A stretch of DNA of 64,000 nucleotides from Chaunax sp. Z400 (taxonomy: Eukaryota > Chordata > Actinopteri > Lophiiformes > Chaunacidae): positions 72,001-136,000 of the forward strand of contig CM075190.1 in NCBI GenBank assembly GCA_037577475.1, read 5' to 3'. Below are positions 38,716-52,475 of this stretch, one piece after another. The notes beneath the pieces were generated by a model. It saw nothing but the letters and a program-made list of their open reading frames with translations, searched no databases and was not told where the DNA came from. Positions within the stretch are counted from its first letter, which is position 1; the number at the start of each line of letters is the position of its first letter. The position numbers and the translations under genes were made by a program.

Positions 38716-41700
38716 TGTTGTTCTATTGATCCTATAGGTTTGTGTTGTTGTTATAATGAGCCTATAGGTTTGTGTTGTTGTTCTATTGAGCCTATAGGTT
38801 TGTGTTGTTGTTATCATGAGCCTATAGGTTTGTGTTGTTATTGAGCATATAGGTTTGTGTGTGGTGACATTGAGCCTATAGGTTTGTGTTGTTATTGAGC
38901 CTATAGGTTTGTGTTGTTATAATGAGAATATAGGTTTGTGTTGCTATATTGAGCCTATAGGTTTGTGTTCTATTGATCCTATAGGTTTGTGTTGTTGTTC
39001 TATTGGTGCTATAGGTTTGTGGTGTTGTTGTATTGATCCTATAGGTTTTTGTTGTTTTTATATTGAGTCTATAGGTTTGTGTTGTTGTTATAATGGGCCT
39101 ATAGGTTTGTGTTGTTATTGAGGCTATAGGTTTGTGTTGTTGTTCGATTGAGCCTATAGGTTTGTGTTGTTGTTATAATGAGCCTATAGGTTTGTGTTGT
39201 TGTTATATTGAGCCTATAGGTTTGTGTTGTTATTGAGCCTATAGGTTTGTGTTGTTGTTATATTGAGCCTATAGGTTTGTGTGTGGTGACATTGAGCCTA
39301 TAGGTTTGTGTGTGGTGACATTGAGCCTATAGGTTTGTCTTGTTGTTATAATGAGCCTATAGGTTTGTGTTGTTGTTATAATGAGAATATAGGTTTGTGT
39401 TGCTATATTGAGCCTATAGGTTTGTGTTGTTGTTATAATGAGAATATAGGTTTGTGTTGCTATATTGAGCCTATAGGTTTGTGTTGTTGTTACATTGAGC
39501 CCATAGTTTTGTGTTGTTGTTATAATGACCCTATAGGTTTATGTTGTTGTTATAATGATCCTCTAGGTTTGTGTTGTTGTTATATTGAGCCTATAGGTTT
39601 GTTTTGTTGTTATATTGAGCCTATAGGTTTGTGTTGTTGTTATAATGAGCCTATAGGAATGTGTTGTTGTTATAATGACTCTATAGGTTTGTGTTATTGT
39701 TATATTGAGCCTATAGGTTTGTGTTGTTGTCATATTGAGCCTATAGGTTTGTGTTGTTGTTCTATTGATCCTATAGGTTTGTGTTGTTGTTATAATGAGT
39801 GTATAGGTTTGTGTTGTTGTTATAATGAGTCTATAAGTTTGTGTGTTTGTCATATTGAGCCTATAGGTTTGTGTTCTATTGATCCTATAGGTTTGTGGTG
39901 TTGTTGTATTGATCCTATAGGTTTTTGTTGTTGTTATATTGAGTCTATAGGTTTGCGTTGTTGTTATAATGAGCCTATAGGTTTGTGTTGTTATTGAGGC
40001 TATTGGTTTGTGTTGTTGTTCTATTGAGCCTATAGGTTTGTGTTGTTGTTATAATGAGCCTATAGGTTTGTGTTGTTGTTATATTGAGTCTATAGGTTTG
40101 TGTTGTTGTTATATTGAGTCTATAGGTTTGTGTTGTTGTTCTATTGATCCTATAGGTTTGTGTTGTTGTTATAATGAGCCTATAGGTTTGTGTTGTTATT
40201 TAGCCTATAGGTTTGTGTTGTTGTTATAATGACTCTATAGGTTTGTGTTGCTATATTGACCCTATAGGTTTGTGTTGTTGTTATAATGAGTCTATAGGTT
40301 TGTGTTGTTGTTATAACGATCCTATAGGTTTATGTGTTTGTCATATTGAGCCTATAGGTTTATGTTGTTGTTATAATGAGTCTATAGGTTTGTGTTGTTG
40401 TTCTAATGAGTCTATAGGTTTTACGTTTTTGTCATATTGAGCCTATAGGTTTTTGTTGTTATTCTATTGATCCTATAGGTTTGTGTTGTTGTTCTATTGA
40501 TCCTATAGGTTTGTGGTGTTGTCATATTGAGCCTATAGGTTTTTGTTGTTGTTCTATTGATCCTATTGGTTTGTGGTGTTGTTGTATTGATCCTATAGGT
40601 TTTTGTTGTTGTTATATTGAGTCTATAGCTTTGTGTTGTTGTTATAATGAGCCTATAGGTTTGTGTTGTTATTGAGGCTATAGGTTTGTGTTGTTGTTCT
40701 ATTGAGCCTATAGGTTTGTGTTGTTGTTATAATGAGCCTATAGGTTTGTGTTGTTTTTGAGCCTATAGGTTTGTGTTGTTGTTATAATGAGCCTATAGGT
40801 TTGTGTGTGGTGACATTGAGCCTATAGGTTTGTCTTGTTGTTATAATGAGCCTATAGGTTTGTGTTGTTGTTATAATGAGTCTATAGGTTTATGTTGTTG
40901 TTACACTGAGCCTATAGGTTTGTGTTGTTGTTATAATGAGCCTATAGGTTTGTGCTGTTGTTCTATTGAGCCTAAAGGTTTGTGTTGTTGTTATAATGAG
41001 CTTATAGGTTTGTGTTGTTGTCATAATGACCCTATAGGTTTGTGTTGTTGTCATATTGAGCCTATAGGTTTGTGTTGTTCTATTGATCCTATAGGTTTGT
41101 GTTGTTGTTATAATGAGCCTATAGGTTTGTGTTGTTGTTCTATTGAGCCTATAGGTTTGTGTTGTTGTTATCATGAGCCTATAGGTTTGTGTTGTTATTG
41201 AGCATATAGGTTTGTGTGTGGTGACATTGAGCCTATAGGTTTGTGTTGTTATTGAGCCTATAGGTTTGTGTTGTTATAATGAGAATATAGGTTTGTGTTG
41301 CTATATTGAGCCTATAGGTTTGTGTTCTATTGATCCTATAGGTTTGTGTTGTTGTTCTATTGGTCCTATAGGTTTGTGGTGTTGTTGTATTGATCCTATA
41401 GGTTTTTGTTGTTTTTATATTGAGTCTATAGGTTTGTGTTGTTGTTATAATGGGCCTATAGGTTTGTGTTGTTATTGAGGCTATAGGTTTGTGTTGTTGT
41501 TCGATTGAGCCTATAGGTTTGTGTTGTTGTTATAATGAGCCTATAGGTTTGTGTTGTTGTTATATTGAGCCTATAGGTTTGTGTTGTTATTGAGCCTATA
41601 GGTTTGTGTTGTTGTTATATTGAGCCTATAGGTTTGTGTGTGGTGACATTGAGCCTATAGGTTTGTGTGTGGTGACATTGAGCCTATAGGTTTGTCTTGT

Positions 41701-42790
41701 TGTTATAATGAGCCTATAGGTTTGTGTTGTTGTTATAATGAGAATATAGGTTTGTGTTGCTATATTGAGCCTATAGGTTTGTGTTGTTGTTACATTGAGC
41801 CCATAGTTTTGTGTTGTTGTTATAATGACCCTATAGGTTTATGTTGTTGTTATAATGATCCTCTAGGTTTGTGTTGTTGTTATATTGAGCCTCTAGGTTT
41901 GTGTTGTTGTTATATTGAGCCTATAGGTTTGTGTTGTTGTTATAATGAGCCTATAGGAATGTGTTGTTGTTATAATGACTCTATAGGTTTGTGTTATTGT
42001 TATATTGAGCCTATAGGTTTGTGTTGTTGTCATATTGAGCCTATAGGTTTGTGTTGTTGTTCTATTGATCCTATAGGTTTGTGTTGTTGTTATAATGAGT
42101 GTATAGGTTTGTGTTGTTGTTATAATGAGTCTATAGGTTTGTGTGTTTGTCATATTGAGCCTATAGGTTTGTGTTCTATTGATCCTATAGGTTTGTGGTG
42201 TTGTTGTATTGATCCTATAGGTTTTTGTTGTTGTTATATTGAGTCTATAGGTTTGCGTTGTTGTTATAATGAGCCTATAGGTTTGTGTTGTTATTGAGGC
42301 TATTGGTTTGTGTTGTTGTTCTATTGAGCCTATAGGTTTGTGTTGTTGTTATAATGAGCCTATAGGTTTGTGTTGTTGTTATATTGAGTCTATAGGTTTG
42401 TGTTGTTGTTATATTGAGTCTATAGGTTTGTGTTGTTGTTATATTGAGTCTATAGGTTTGTGTTGTTGTTCTATTGATCCTATAGGTTTGTGTTGTTGTT
42501 ATAATGAGCCTATAGGTTTGTGTTGTTATTTAGCCTATAAGTTTGTGTTGTTGTTATAATGACTCTATAGGTTTGTGTTGCTATATTGACCCTATAGGTT
42601 TGTGTTGTTGTTATAATGAGTCTATAGGTTTGTGTTGTTGTTATAACGATCCTATAGGTTTATGTGTTTGTCATATTGAGCCTATAGGTTTGTGTTGTTG
42701 TTATAATGAGTCTATAGGTTTGTGTTGTTGTTCTATTGAGTCTATAGGTTTTATGTTTTTGTCATATTGAGCCTATAGGTTTTTGTTGTT
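38716..42790 (+). repeat. Array B large HOR, copy 2 (4,075 bp; lacks the 1,306-bp duplication)
   Basis: Second copy of the 33,339 block. Small differences include TATTGGTGCTAT near 39,001 where copy 1 reads TATTGGTCCTAT, and a GAGCCTCTAGG unit near 41,886 where copy 1 has GAGCCTATAGG. Confidence 0.85.
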
Positions 42791-43087
42791 ATTCTATTGA
42801 TCCTATAGGTTTGTGTTGTTGTTCTATTGATCCTATAGGTTTGTGGTGTTGTCATATTGAGCCTATAGGTTTTTGTTGTTGTTCTATTGATCCTATTGGT
42901 TTGTGGTGTTGTTGTATTGATCCTATAGGTTTTTGTTGTTGTTATATTGAGTCTATAGGTTTGTGTTGTTGTTATAATGAGCCTATAGGTTTGTGTTGTT
43001 ATTGAGGCTATAGGTTTGTGTTGTTGTTCTATTGAGCCTATAGGTTTGTGTTGTTGTTATAATGAGCCTATAGGTTTGTGTTGTTTT

Positions 43088-46000
43088 TGAGCCTATAGGT
43101 TTGTGTTGTTGTTATATTGAGCCTATAGGTTTGTGTGTGGTGACATTGAGCCTATAGGTTTGTCTTGTTGTTATAATGAGCCTATAGGTTTGTGTTGTTG
43201 TTATAATGAGTCTATAGGTTTATGTTGTTGTTATAATGAGTCTATAGGTTTATGTTGTTGTTACACTGAGCCTATAGGTTTGTGTTGTTGTTATAATGAG
43301 CCTATAGGTTTGTGCTGTTGTTCTATTGAGCCTATAGGTTTGTGTTGTTGTTATAATGAGCTTATAGGTTTGTGTTGTTGTCATAATGACCCTATAGGTT
43401 TGTGTTGTTGTCATATTGAGCCTATAGGTTTGTGTTGTTCTATTGATCCTATAGGTTTGTGTTGTTGTTATAATGAGCCTATAGGTTTGTGTTGTTGTTC
43501 TATTGAGCCTATAGGTTTGTGTTGTTGTTATCATGAGCCTATAGGTTTGTGTTGTTATTGAGCATATAGGTTTGTGTGTGGTGACATTGAGCCTATAGGT
43601 TTGTGTTGTTATTGAGCCTATAGGTTTGTGTTGTTATAATGAGAATATAGGTTTGTGTTGCTATATTGAGCCTATAGGTTTGTGTTCTATTGATCCTATA
43701 GGTTTGTGTTGTTGTTCTATTGGTCCTATAGGTTTGTGGTGTTGTTGTATTGATCCTATAGGTTTTTGTTGTTTTTATATTGAGTCTATAGGTTTGTGTT
43801 GTTGTTATAATGGGCCTATAGGTTTGTGTTGTTATTGAGGCTATAGGTTTGTGTTGTTGTTCGATTGAGCCTATAGGTTTGTGTTGTTGTTATAATGAGC
43901 CTATAGGTTTGTGTTGTTGTTATATTGAGCCTATAGGTTTGTGTTGTTATTGAGCCTATAGGTTTGTGTTGTTGTTATATTGAGCCTATAGGTTTGTGTG
44001 TGGTGACATTGAGCCTATAGGTTTGTCTTGTTGTTATAATGAGCCTATAGGTTTGTGTTGTTGTTACACTGAGCCTATAGGTTTGTGTTGTTGTTATAAT
44101 GAGCCTATAGGTTTGTGTTGTTCTATTGAGCCTATAGGTTTGTGTTGTTGTTATAATGAGCCTATAGGTTTGTGTTGTTATTGAGCCTATAGGTTTGTGT
44201 TGTTATTGAGCCTATAGGTTTGTGTTGTTGTTCTATTGAGTCTATAGGTTTGTGTTGTTGTTCTATTGATCCTATAGGTTTGTGTTGTTGTTATAATGAG
44301 CCTATAGGTTTGTGTTGTTATTTAGCCTATAGGTTTGTGTTGTTGTTATAATGACTCTATAGGTTTGTGTTGCTATATTGACCCTATAGGTTTGTGTTGT
44401 TGTTATAATGAGTCTATAGGTTTGTGTTGTTGTTATAACGATGCTATAGGTTTATGTGTTTGTCATATTGAGCCTATAGGTTTGTGTTGTTGTTATAATG
44501 AGTCTATTGGTTTTATGTGTTTGTCATATTGAGCCTATAGGTTTTTGTTGTTGTTGTATTGATCCTATAGGATTGTGTTGTTGTTCTATTGATCCTATAG
44601 GTTTGTGGTGTTGTCATATTGAGCCTATAGGTTTGTGTTGTTGTTCTATTGATCCTATTGGTTTGTGTTGTTGTTATAATGACTCTATAGGTTTGTGTTG
44701 TTGTTACACTGAGCCTATAGGTTTGTGTTGTTGTTATAATGAGCCTATAGGTTTTTGCTGTTGTTATAATGAGCCTATAGGTTTGTGCTGTTGTTCTATT
44801 GAGCCTATAGGTTTGTGTTGTTGTTCTAATGAGCTTATCGGTTTGTGTTGGTTATATTGAGCCTATAGGTTTGTGTTGTTGTCATAATGACCCTATAGGT
44901 TTTTGTTGTTGTTATATTGAGCCTATGGGTTTGTGTTGTTATTCTATTGAGAATATAGGTTTGTGTTGCTATATTCAGCCTATAGGTTTGTGTTGTTGTT
45001 ATAATGAGCCTATAGGTTTGTGTTGTTATTGAGGCTATAGGTTTGTGTTGTTGTTCTATTGAGCCTATAGGTTTGTGTTGTTGTTATAATGAGCCTATAG
45101 GTTTGTGTTGTTTTTGAGCCTATAGGTTTGTGTTGTTGTTATATTGAGCCTATAGGTTTGTGTGTGGTGACATTGAGCCTATAGGTTTGTCTTGTTGTTA
45201 TAATGAGCCTATAGGTTTGTGTTGTTGTTATAATGAGTCTATAGGTTTATGTTGTTGTTACACTGAGCCTATAGGTTTGTGTTGTTGTTATAATGAGCCT
45301 ATAGGTTTGTGCTGTTGTTCTATTGAGCCTATACGTTTGTGTTGTTGTTATAATGAGCTTATAGGTTTGTGTTGTTGTCATAATGACCCTATAGGTTTGT
45401 GTTGTTGTCATATTGAGCCTATAGGTTTGTGTTGTTCTATTGATCCTATAGGTTTGTGTTGTTGTATTAATGAGCCTATAGGTTTGTGTTGTTGTTCTAT
45501 TGAGCCTATAGGTTTGTGTTGTTATTGAGCCTATAGGTTTGTGTGGTGACATTGAGCCTATAGGTTTGTGTTGTTATTGAGCCTATAGGTTTGTGTTGTT
45601 GTTATAATGAGAATATAGGTTTGTGTTGCTATATTGAGCCTATAGGTTTGTGTTCTATTGATCCTATAGGTTTGTGTTGTTGTTCTATTGGTCCTATAGG
45701 TTTGTGGTGTTGTTCTATTGGTCCTATAGGTTTGTGGTGTTGTTGTATTGATCCTATAGGTTTTTGTTGTTTTTATATTGAGTCTATAGGTTTGTGTTGT
45801 TGTTATAATGGGCCTATAGGTTTGTGTTGTTATTGAGGCTATAGGTTTGTGTTGTTGTTCGATTGAGCCTATAGGTTTGTGTTGTTGTTATAATGAGCCT
45901 ATAGGTTTGTGTTGTTGTTATATTGAGCCTATAGGTTTGTGTTGTTATTGAGCCTATAGGTTTGTGTTGTTGTTATATTGAGCCTATAGGTTTGTGTGTG

Positions 46001-48053
46001 GTGACATTGAGCCTATAGGTTTGTGTGTGGTGACATTGAGCCTATAGGTTTGTCTTGTTGTTATAATGAGCCTATAGGTTTGTGTTGTTGTTACACTGAG
46101 CCTATAGGTTTGTGTTGTTGTTATAATGAGCCTATAGGTTTGTGTTGTTCTATTGAGCCTATAGGTTTGTGTTGTTGTTATAATGAGCCTATAGGTTTGT
46201 GTTGTTATTGAGCCTATAGGTTTGTGTTGTTGTTCTATTGAGTCTATAGGTTTGTGTTGTTGTTCTATTGATCCTATAGGTTTGTGTTGTTGTTATAATG
46301 AGCCTATAGGTTTGTGTTGTTATTTAGCCTATAGGTTTGTGTTGTTGTTATAATGACTCTATAGGTTTGTGTTGCTATATTGACCCTATAGGTTTGTGTT
46401 GCTATATTGACCCTATAGGTTTGTGTTGTTGTTATAATGAGTCTATAGGTTTGTGTTGTTGTTACACTGAGCCTATAGGTTTGTGTTGTTGTTATAATGA
46501 GCCTATAGGTTTGTGTTGTTGTTATAATGAGCCTATAGGTTTGTGTTGTTATTGAGCCTATAGGTTTGTGTTGTTGTTCTATTGAGTCTATAGGTTTGTG
46601 TTGTTGTTCTATTGATCCTATAGGTTTGTGTTGTTGTTATAATGAGCCTATAAGTTTGTGTTGTTATTTAGCCTATAGGTTTGTGTTGTTGTTATAATGA
46701 CTCTATAGGTTTGTGTTGCTATATTGACCCTATAGGTTTGTGTTGTTGTTATAATGAGTCTATAGGTTTGTGTTGTTGTTATAACGATGCTATAGGTTTA
46801 TGTGTTTGTCATATTGAGCCTATAGGTTTGTGTTGTTGTTATAATGAGTCTATTGGTTTTATGTGTTTGTCATATTGAGCCTATAGGTTTTTGTTGTTGT
46901 TCTATTGATCCTATAGGTTTGTGTTGTTGTTCTATTGATCCTATAGGTTTGTGGTGTTGTCATATTGATCCTATAGGTTTGTGTTGTTGTTCTATTGATC
47001 CTATTGGTTTGTGTTGTTGTTCTATTGATCCTATTGGTTTGTGTTGTTGTTATAATGACTCTATAGGTTTGTGTTGTTGTTACACTGAGCCTATAGGTTT
47101 GTGTTGTTGTTATAATGAGCCTATAGGTTTTTGCTGTTGTTATAATGAGCCTATAGGTTTGTGCTGTTGTTCTATTGAGCCTATAGGTTTGTGTTGTTGT
47201 TATAATGAGCTTATCGGTTTGTGTTGTTGTTATATTGAGCCTATGGGTTTGTGTTGTTATTCTATTGAGAATATAGGTTTGTGTTGCTATATTCAGCCTA
47301 TAGGTTTGTGTTGTTGTTACATTGAGCCCATAGGTTTGTGTTGTTGTTATAATGAGCCTATAGGTTTGTGTTGTTATTGAGCCTATAGGTTTGTGTTGTT
47401 GTTATAATGAGCTTATCGGTTTGTGTTGTTGTTATATTGAGCCTATGGGTTTGTGTTGTTATTCTATTGAGAATATAGGTTTGTGTTGCTATATTCAGCC
47501 TATAGGTTTGTGTTGTTGTTACATTGAGCCTATAGGTTTGTCTTGTTGTTATAATGAGCCTATAGGTTTGTGTTGTTGTTATAATGAGAATATAGGTTTG
47601 TGTTGCTATATTGAGCCTATAGGTTTGTGTTGTTGTTACATTGAGCCTATAGGTTTGTGTTGTTGTTACATTGAGCCTATAGGTTTGTGTTGTTGTTACA
47701 TTGAGCCCATAGTTTTGTGTTGTTGTTATAATGACCCTATAGGTTTATGTTGTTGTTATAATGATCCTCTAGGTTTGTGTTGTTGTTATATTGAGCCTAT
47801 AGGTTTGTGTTGTTGTTATATTGAGCCTATAGGTTTGTGTTGTTGTTATAATGAGCCTATAGGAATGTGTTGTTGTTATAATGACTCTATAGGTTTGTGT
47901 TATTGTTATATTGAGCCTATAGGTTTGTGTTGTTGTCATATTGAGCCTATAGGTTTGTGTTGTTGTTATAATGAGTGTATAGGTTTGTGTTGTTGTTATA
48001 ATGAGTGTATAGGTTTGTGTTGTTGTTATAATGAGTGTATAGGTTTGTGTTGT
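43088..48053 (+). repeat. Array B segmental duplication of at least 4,966 bp, left copy
   Basis: Matches 59,035-64,000 at a constant offset of 15,947 bp. The left breakpoint is at 43,088, within TTTTTGAGCC. The right end cannot be set because the other copy runs off the window. I noticed a single base difference (G at 45,045, A at 60,992). The copy includes rare variants such as GTTGTATTAATGAG near 45,464 and a TTGGTTATATTGAG unit near 44,849. Confidence 0.9.
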
Positions 48054-48420
48054 TGTTATAATGAGTCTATAGGTTTGTGTGTTTGTCATATTGAGCCTAT
48101 AGGTTTGTGTTCTATTGATCCTATAGGTTTGTGGTGTTGTTGTATTGATCCTATAGGTTTTTGTTGTTGTTATATTGAGTCTATAGGTTTGCGTTGTTGT
48201 TATATTGAGTCTATAGGTTTGCGTTGTTGTTATATTGAGTCTATAGGTTTGCGTTGTTGTTATATTGAGGCTATTGGTTTGTGTTGTTGTTCTATTGAGC
48301 CTATAGGTTTGTGTTGTTGTTCTATTGAGCCTATAGGTTTGTGTTGTTGTTCTATTGAGCCTATAGGTTTGTGTTGTTGTTATAATGAGCCTATAGGTTT
48401 GTGTTGTTATTGAGCCTATA
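47630..48420 (+). repeat. Cluster of one-to-three expansions of single units
   Basis: Four different variant units are each present three times in a row here but once in the corresponding HOR at 41,790-42,330: the TACATTGAG tail (47,638, 47,668, 47,698), the GAGTGTATAGG unit (from about 47,973), GTTTGCGTTG (48,188, 48,218, 48,248) and TCTATTGAGCC (about 48,280-48,360). All repeats are 30 bp, so the frame stays open for 1,023 bp (47,391-48,413). I read that as a by-product and not as a gene. Confidence 0.85.
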
Positions 48421-49144
48421 GGTTTGTGTTGTTGTTCTATTGATCCTATAGGTTTGTGTTGTTGTTATAATGAGCCTATAGGTTTGTGTTGCTATATTGA
48501 CCCTATAGGTTTGTGTTGTTGTTATAATGAGTCTATAGGTTTGTGTTGTTGTTATAACGATCCTATAGGTTTGTGTTGTTGTTATAACGATCCTATAGGT
48601 TTATGTGTTTGTCATATTGAGCCTATAGGTTTGTGTTGTTGTTATAATGAGTCTATAGATTTGTGTTGTTGTTCTAATGAGTCTATAGGTTTTATGTTTT
48701 TGTCATATTGAGCCTATAGGTTTTTGTTGTTATTCTATTGATCCTATAGGTTTGTGTTGTTGTTCTATTGATCCTATAGGTTTGTGGTGTTGTCATATTG
48801 AGCCTATAGGTTTTTGTTGTTGTTCTATTGATCCTATTGGTTTGTGGTGTTGTTGTATTGATCCTATAGGTTTTTGTTGTTGTTATATTGAGTCTATAGG
48901 TTTGTGTTGTTATTGAGGCTATAGGTTTGTGTTGTTGTTCTATTGAGCCTATAGGTTTGTGTTGTTGTTATAATGAGCCTATAGGTTTGTGTTGTTTTTG
49001 AGCCTATAGGTTTGTGCTGTTGTTATATTGAGCCTATAGGTTTGTGCTGTTGTTATATTGAGCCTATAGGTTTGTGTTGTTGTTCTATTGATCCTATAGG
49101 TTTGTGTTGTTGTTCTATTGATCCTATAGGTTTGTGTTGTTGTT

Positions 49145-49736
49145 ATAATGAGTCTATAGGTTTGTGTGTGGTTACATTGAGCCTATAGGTTTGTGTTGTT
49201 GTTATAATGAGCCTATAGGTGTGTGTAGTTGTTATAATGACTCTATAGGTTTGTGTTGTTGTTATATTGAGCCTATAGGTTTGTGTTGTTGTCATTATGA
49301 CCCTATAGGTTTGTGTTGTTGTCATATTGAGCCTATAGGTTTGTGTTGTTCTATTGATCCTATAGGTTTGTGTTGTTGTTATAATGAGCCTATAGGTTTG
49401 TGTTGTTGTTCTATTGATCCTATAGGTTTGTGTTGTTGTTATAATGAGTCTATAGGTTTGTGTGTGGTTACATTGAGCCTATAGGTTTGTGTTGTTGTTA
49501 TAATGAGCCTATAGGTTTGTGTAGTTGTTATAATGACTCTATAGGTTTGTGTTGTTGTTATATTGAGCCTATAGGTTTGTGTTGTTGTCATTATGACCCT
49601 ATAGGTTTGTGTAGTTGTCATATTGAGCCTATAGGTTTGTGTTGTTCTATTGATCCTATAGGTTTGTGTTGTTGTTATAATGAGCCTATAGGTTTGTGTT
49701 GTTGTTCTATTGAGCCTATAGGTTTGTGTTGTTGTT
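49145..49736 (+). repeat. 296-bp tandem duplication
   Basis: The blocks 49,145-49,440 and 49,441-49,736 both start ATAATGAGTCTATAGG followed by the GTGTGTGGTTACATTGAG unit. They differ by a few bases, for example GTGTAGTTGTCATATTGAG near 49,607 where the first block has TTGTTGTCATATTGAG. Confidence 0.82.
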
Positions 49737-51068
49737 ATCATGAGCCTATAGGTTTGTGTTGTTATTGAGCATATAGGTTTGTGTGTGGTGACATTGAGCC
49801 TATAGGTTTGTGTTGTTATTGAGCCTATAGGTTTGTGTTGTTGTTATAATGAGAATATAGGTTTGTGTTGCTATATTGAGCCTATAGGTTTGTGTTCTAT
49901 TGATCCTATAGGTTTGTGTTGTTGTTCTATTGGTCATATAGGTTTGTGGTGTTGTTGTATTGATCCTATAGGTTTTTGTTGTTTTTATATTGAGTCTATA
50001 GGTTTGTGTTGTTGTTATAATGGGCCTATAGGTTTGTGTTGTTATTGAGCCTATAGGTTTGTGTGTGGTGACATTGAGCCTATAGGTTTGTCTTGTTGTT
50101 ATAATGAGCCTATAGGTTTGTGTTGTTGTTATAATGAGCCTATAGGTTTGTGTTGTTGTTATAATGAGAATATAGGTTTGTGTTGCTATATTGAGCCTAT
50201 AGGTTTGTGTTGTTGTTACATTGAGCCCATAGTTTTGCGGTGTTGTCATATTGAGCCTATAGGTTTGTGTTGTTGTTATATTGAGTCTATAGGTTTGTGT
50301 TGTTGTTCTATTGATCCTATAGGTTTGTGTTGTTGTTATAATGAGCCTATAGGTTTGTGTTGTTATTTAGCCTATAGGTTTGTGTTGTTGTTATAATGAC
50401 TCTATAGGTTTGTGTTGCTATATTGACCCTATAGGTTTGTGTTGTTGTTATAATGAGTCTATAGGTTTGTGTTGTTGTTATAACGATCCTATAGGTTTGT
50501 GTTGTTATATTGAGCCTATAGGTTTGTGTTGTTGTTCTATTGATCCTATAGGTTTGTGTTGTTGTTATAATGAGTCTATAGGTTTGTGTGTGGTTACATT
50601 GAGCCTATAGGTTTGTGTTGTTGTTATAATGAGCCTATAGGTTTGTGTAGTTGTTATAATGACTCTATAGGTTTGTGTTGTTGTCATAATGACCCTATAG
50701 GTTTGTGTTGTTGTCATATTGAGCCTATAGGTTTGTGTTGTTCTATTGATCCTATAGGTTTGTGTTGTTGTTATAATGAGCCTATAGGTTTGTGTTGTTG
50801 TTCTATTGAGCCTATAGGTTTGTGTTGTTGTTATCATGAGCCTATAGGTTTGTGTTGTTATTGAGCATATAGGTTTGTGTGTGGTGACATTGAGCCTATA
50901 GGTTTGTGTTGTTATTGAGCCTATAGGTTTGTGTTGTTGTTATAATGAGAATATAGGTTTGTGTTGCTATATTGAGCCTATAGGTTTGTGTTCTATTGAT
51001 CCTATAGGTTTATGTTGTTCTATTGATCCTATAGGTTTGTGTTGTTGTTATAATGAGTCTATAGGTTT

Positions 51069-51654
51069 GTGTGTGGTTACATTGAGCCTATAGGTTTGTG
51101 TTGTTGTTATAATGAGCCTATAGGTTTGTGTTGTTGTTATATTGAGCCTATACGTTTGTGTTGTTGTCATAATGACCCTATAGGTTTGTGTTGTTGTCAT
51201 ATTGAGCCTATAGGTTTGTGTTGTTCTATTGATCCTATAGGTTTGTGTTGTTCTATTGATCCTATAGGTTTGTGTTGTTGTTATAATGAGCCTATAGGTT
51301 TGTGTTGTTGTTCTATTGAGCCTATAGGTTTGTGTTGTTGTTATCATGAGCCTATAGGTTTGTGTGTGGTTACATTGAGCCTATAGGTTTGTGTTGTTGT
51401 TATAATGAGCCTATAGGTTTGTGTTGTTGTTATATTGAGCCTATAGGTTTGTGTTGTTGTCATAATGACCCTATAGGTTTGTGTTGTTGTCATATTGAGC
51501 CGATAGGTTTGTGTTGTTCTATTGATCCTATAGGTTTGTGTTGTTCTATTGATCCTATATGTTTGTGTTGTTGTTATAATGAGCCTATAGGTTTGTGTTG
51601 TTGTTCTATTGAGCCTATAGGTTTGTGTTGTTGTTATCATGAGCCTATAGGTTT
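51069..51654 (+). repeat. 293-bp tandem duplication
   Basis: Two adjacent blocks of about 293 bp, each beginning at the GTGTGTGGTTACATTGAG unit (51,069 and 51,362) and each containing two successive 27-bp TTGTTCTATTGATCC units. Confidence 0.8.
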
Positions 51655-52475
51655 GTGTTGTTATTGAGCATATAGGTTTGTGTGTGGTGACATTGAGCCT
51701 ATAGGTTTGTGTTGTTATTGAGCCTATAGGTTTGTGTTGTTGTTATAATGAGAATATAGGTTTGTGTTGCTATATTGAGCCTATAGGTTTGTGTTGTTGT
51801 TACATTGAGCCCATAGTTTTGCGTTGTTGTTCTATTGATCCTATAGGTTTGTGGTGTTGTTATAATGAGCCTATAGGTTTGTGTTGTTATTGAGGCTATA
51901 GGTTTGTGTTGTTGTTCTATTGAGCCTATAGGTTTGTGTTGTTGTTATAATGAGCCTATAGGTTTGTGTTGTTTTTGAGCCTATAGGTTTGTGTTGTTGT
52001 TATATTGAGCCTATAGGTTTGTGTGTGGTGACATTGAGCCTATAGGTTTGTCTTGTTGTTATAATGAGCCTATAGGTTTGTGTTGTTGTTATAATGAGTC
52101 TATAGGTTTATGTTGTTGTTACACTGAGCCTATAGGTTTGTGTTGTTGTTATAATGAGTCTATAGGTTTGTGTTGTTGTTACACTGAGCCTATAGGTTTG
52201 TGTTGTTGTTATAATGAGCCTATAGGTTTGTGTTGTTATTTAGCCTATAGGTTTGTGTTGTTGTTCTATTGATCCTATAGGTTTGTGTTGTTATTTAGCC
52301 TATAGGTTTGTGTTGTTGTTATAATGAGCCTATAGGTTTGTGTGTGGTGACATTGAGCCTATAGGTTTGTCTTGTTGTTATAATGAGTCTATAGGTTTGT
52401 GTTGTTGTTATAATGAGTCTATAGGTTTGTGTTGTTGTTACACTGAGCCTATAGGTTTGTGTTGTTATTGAGGCT

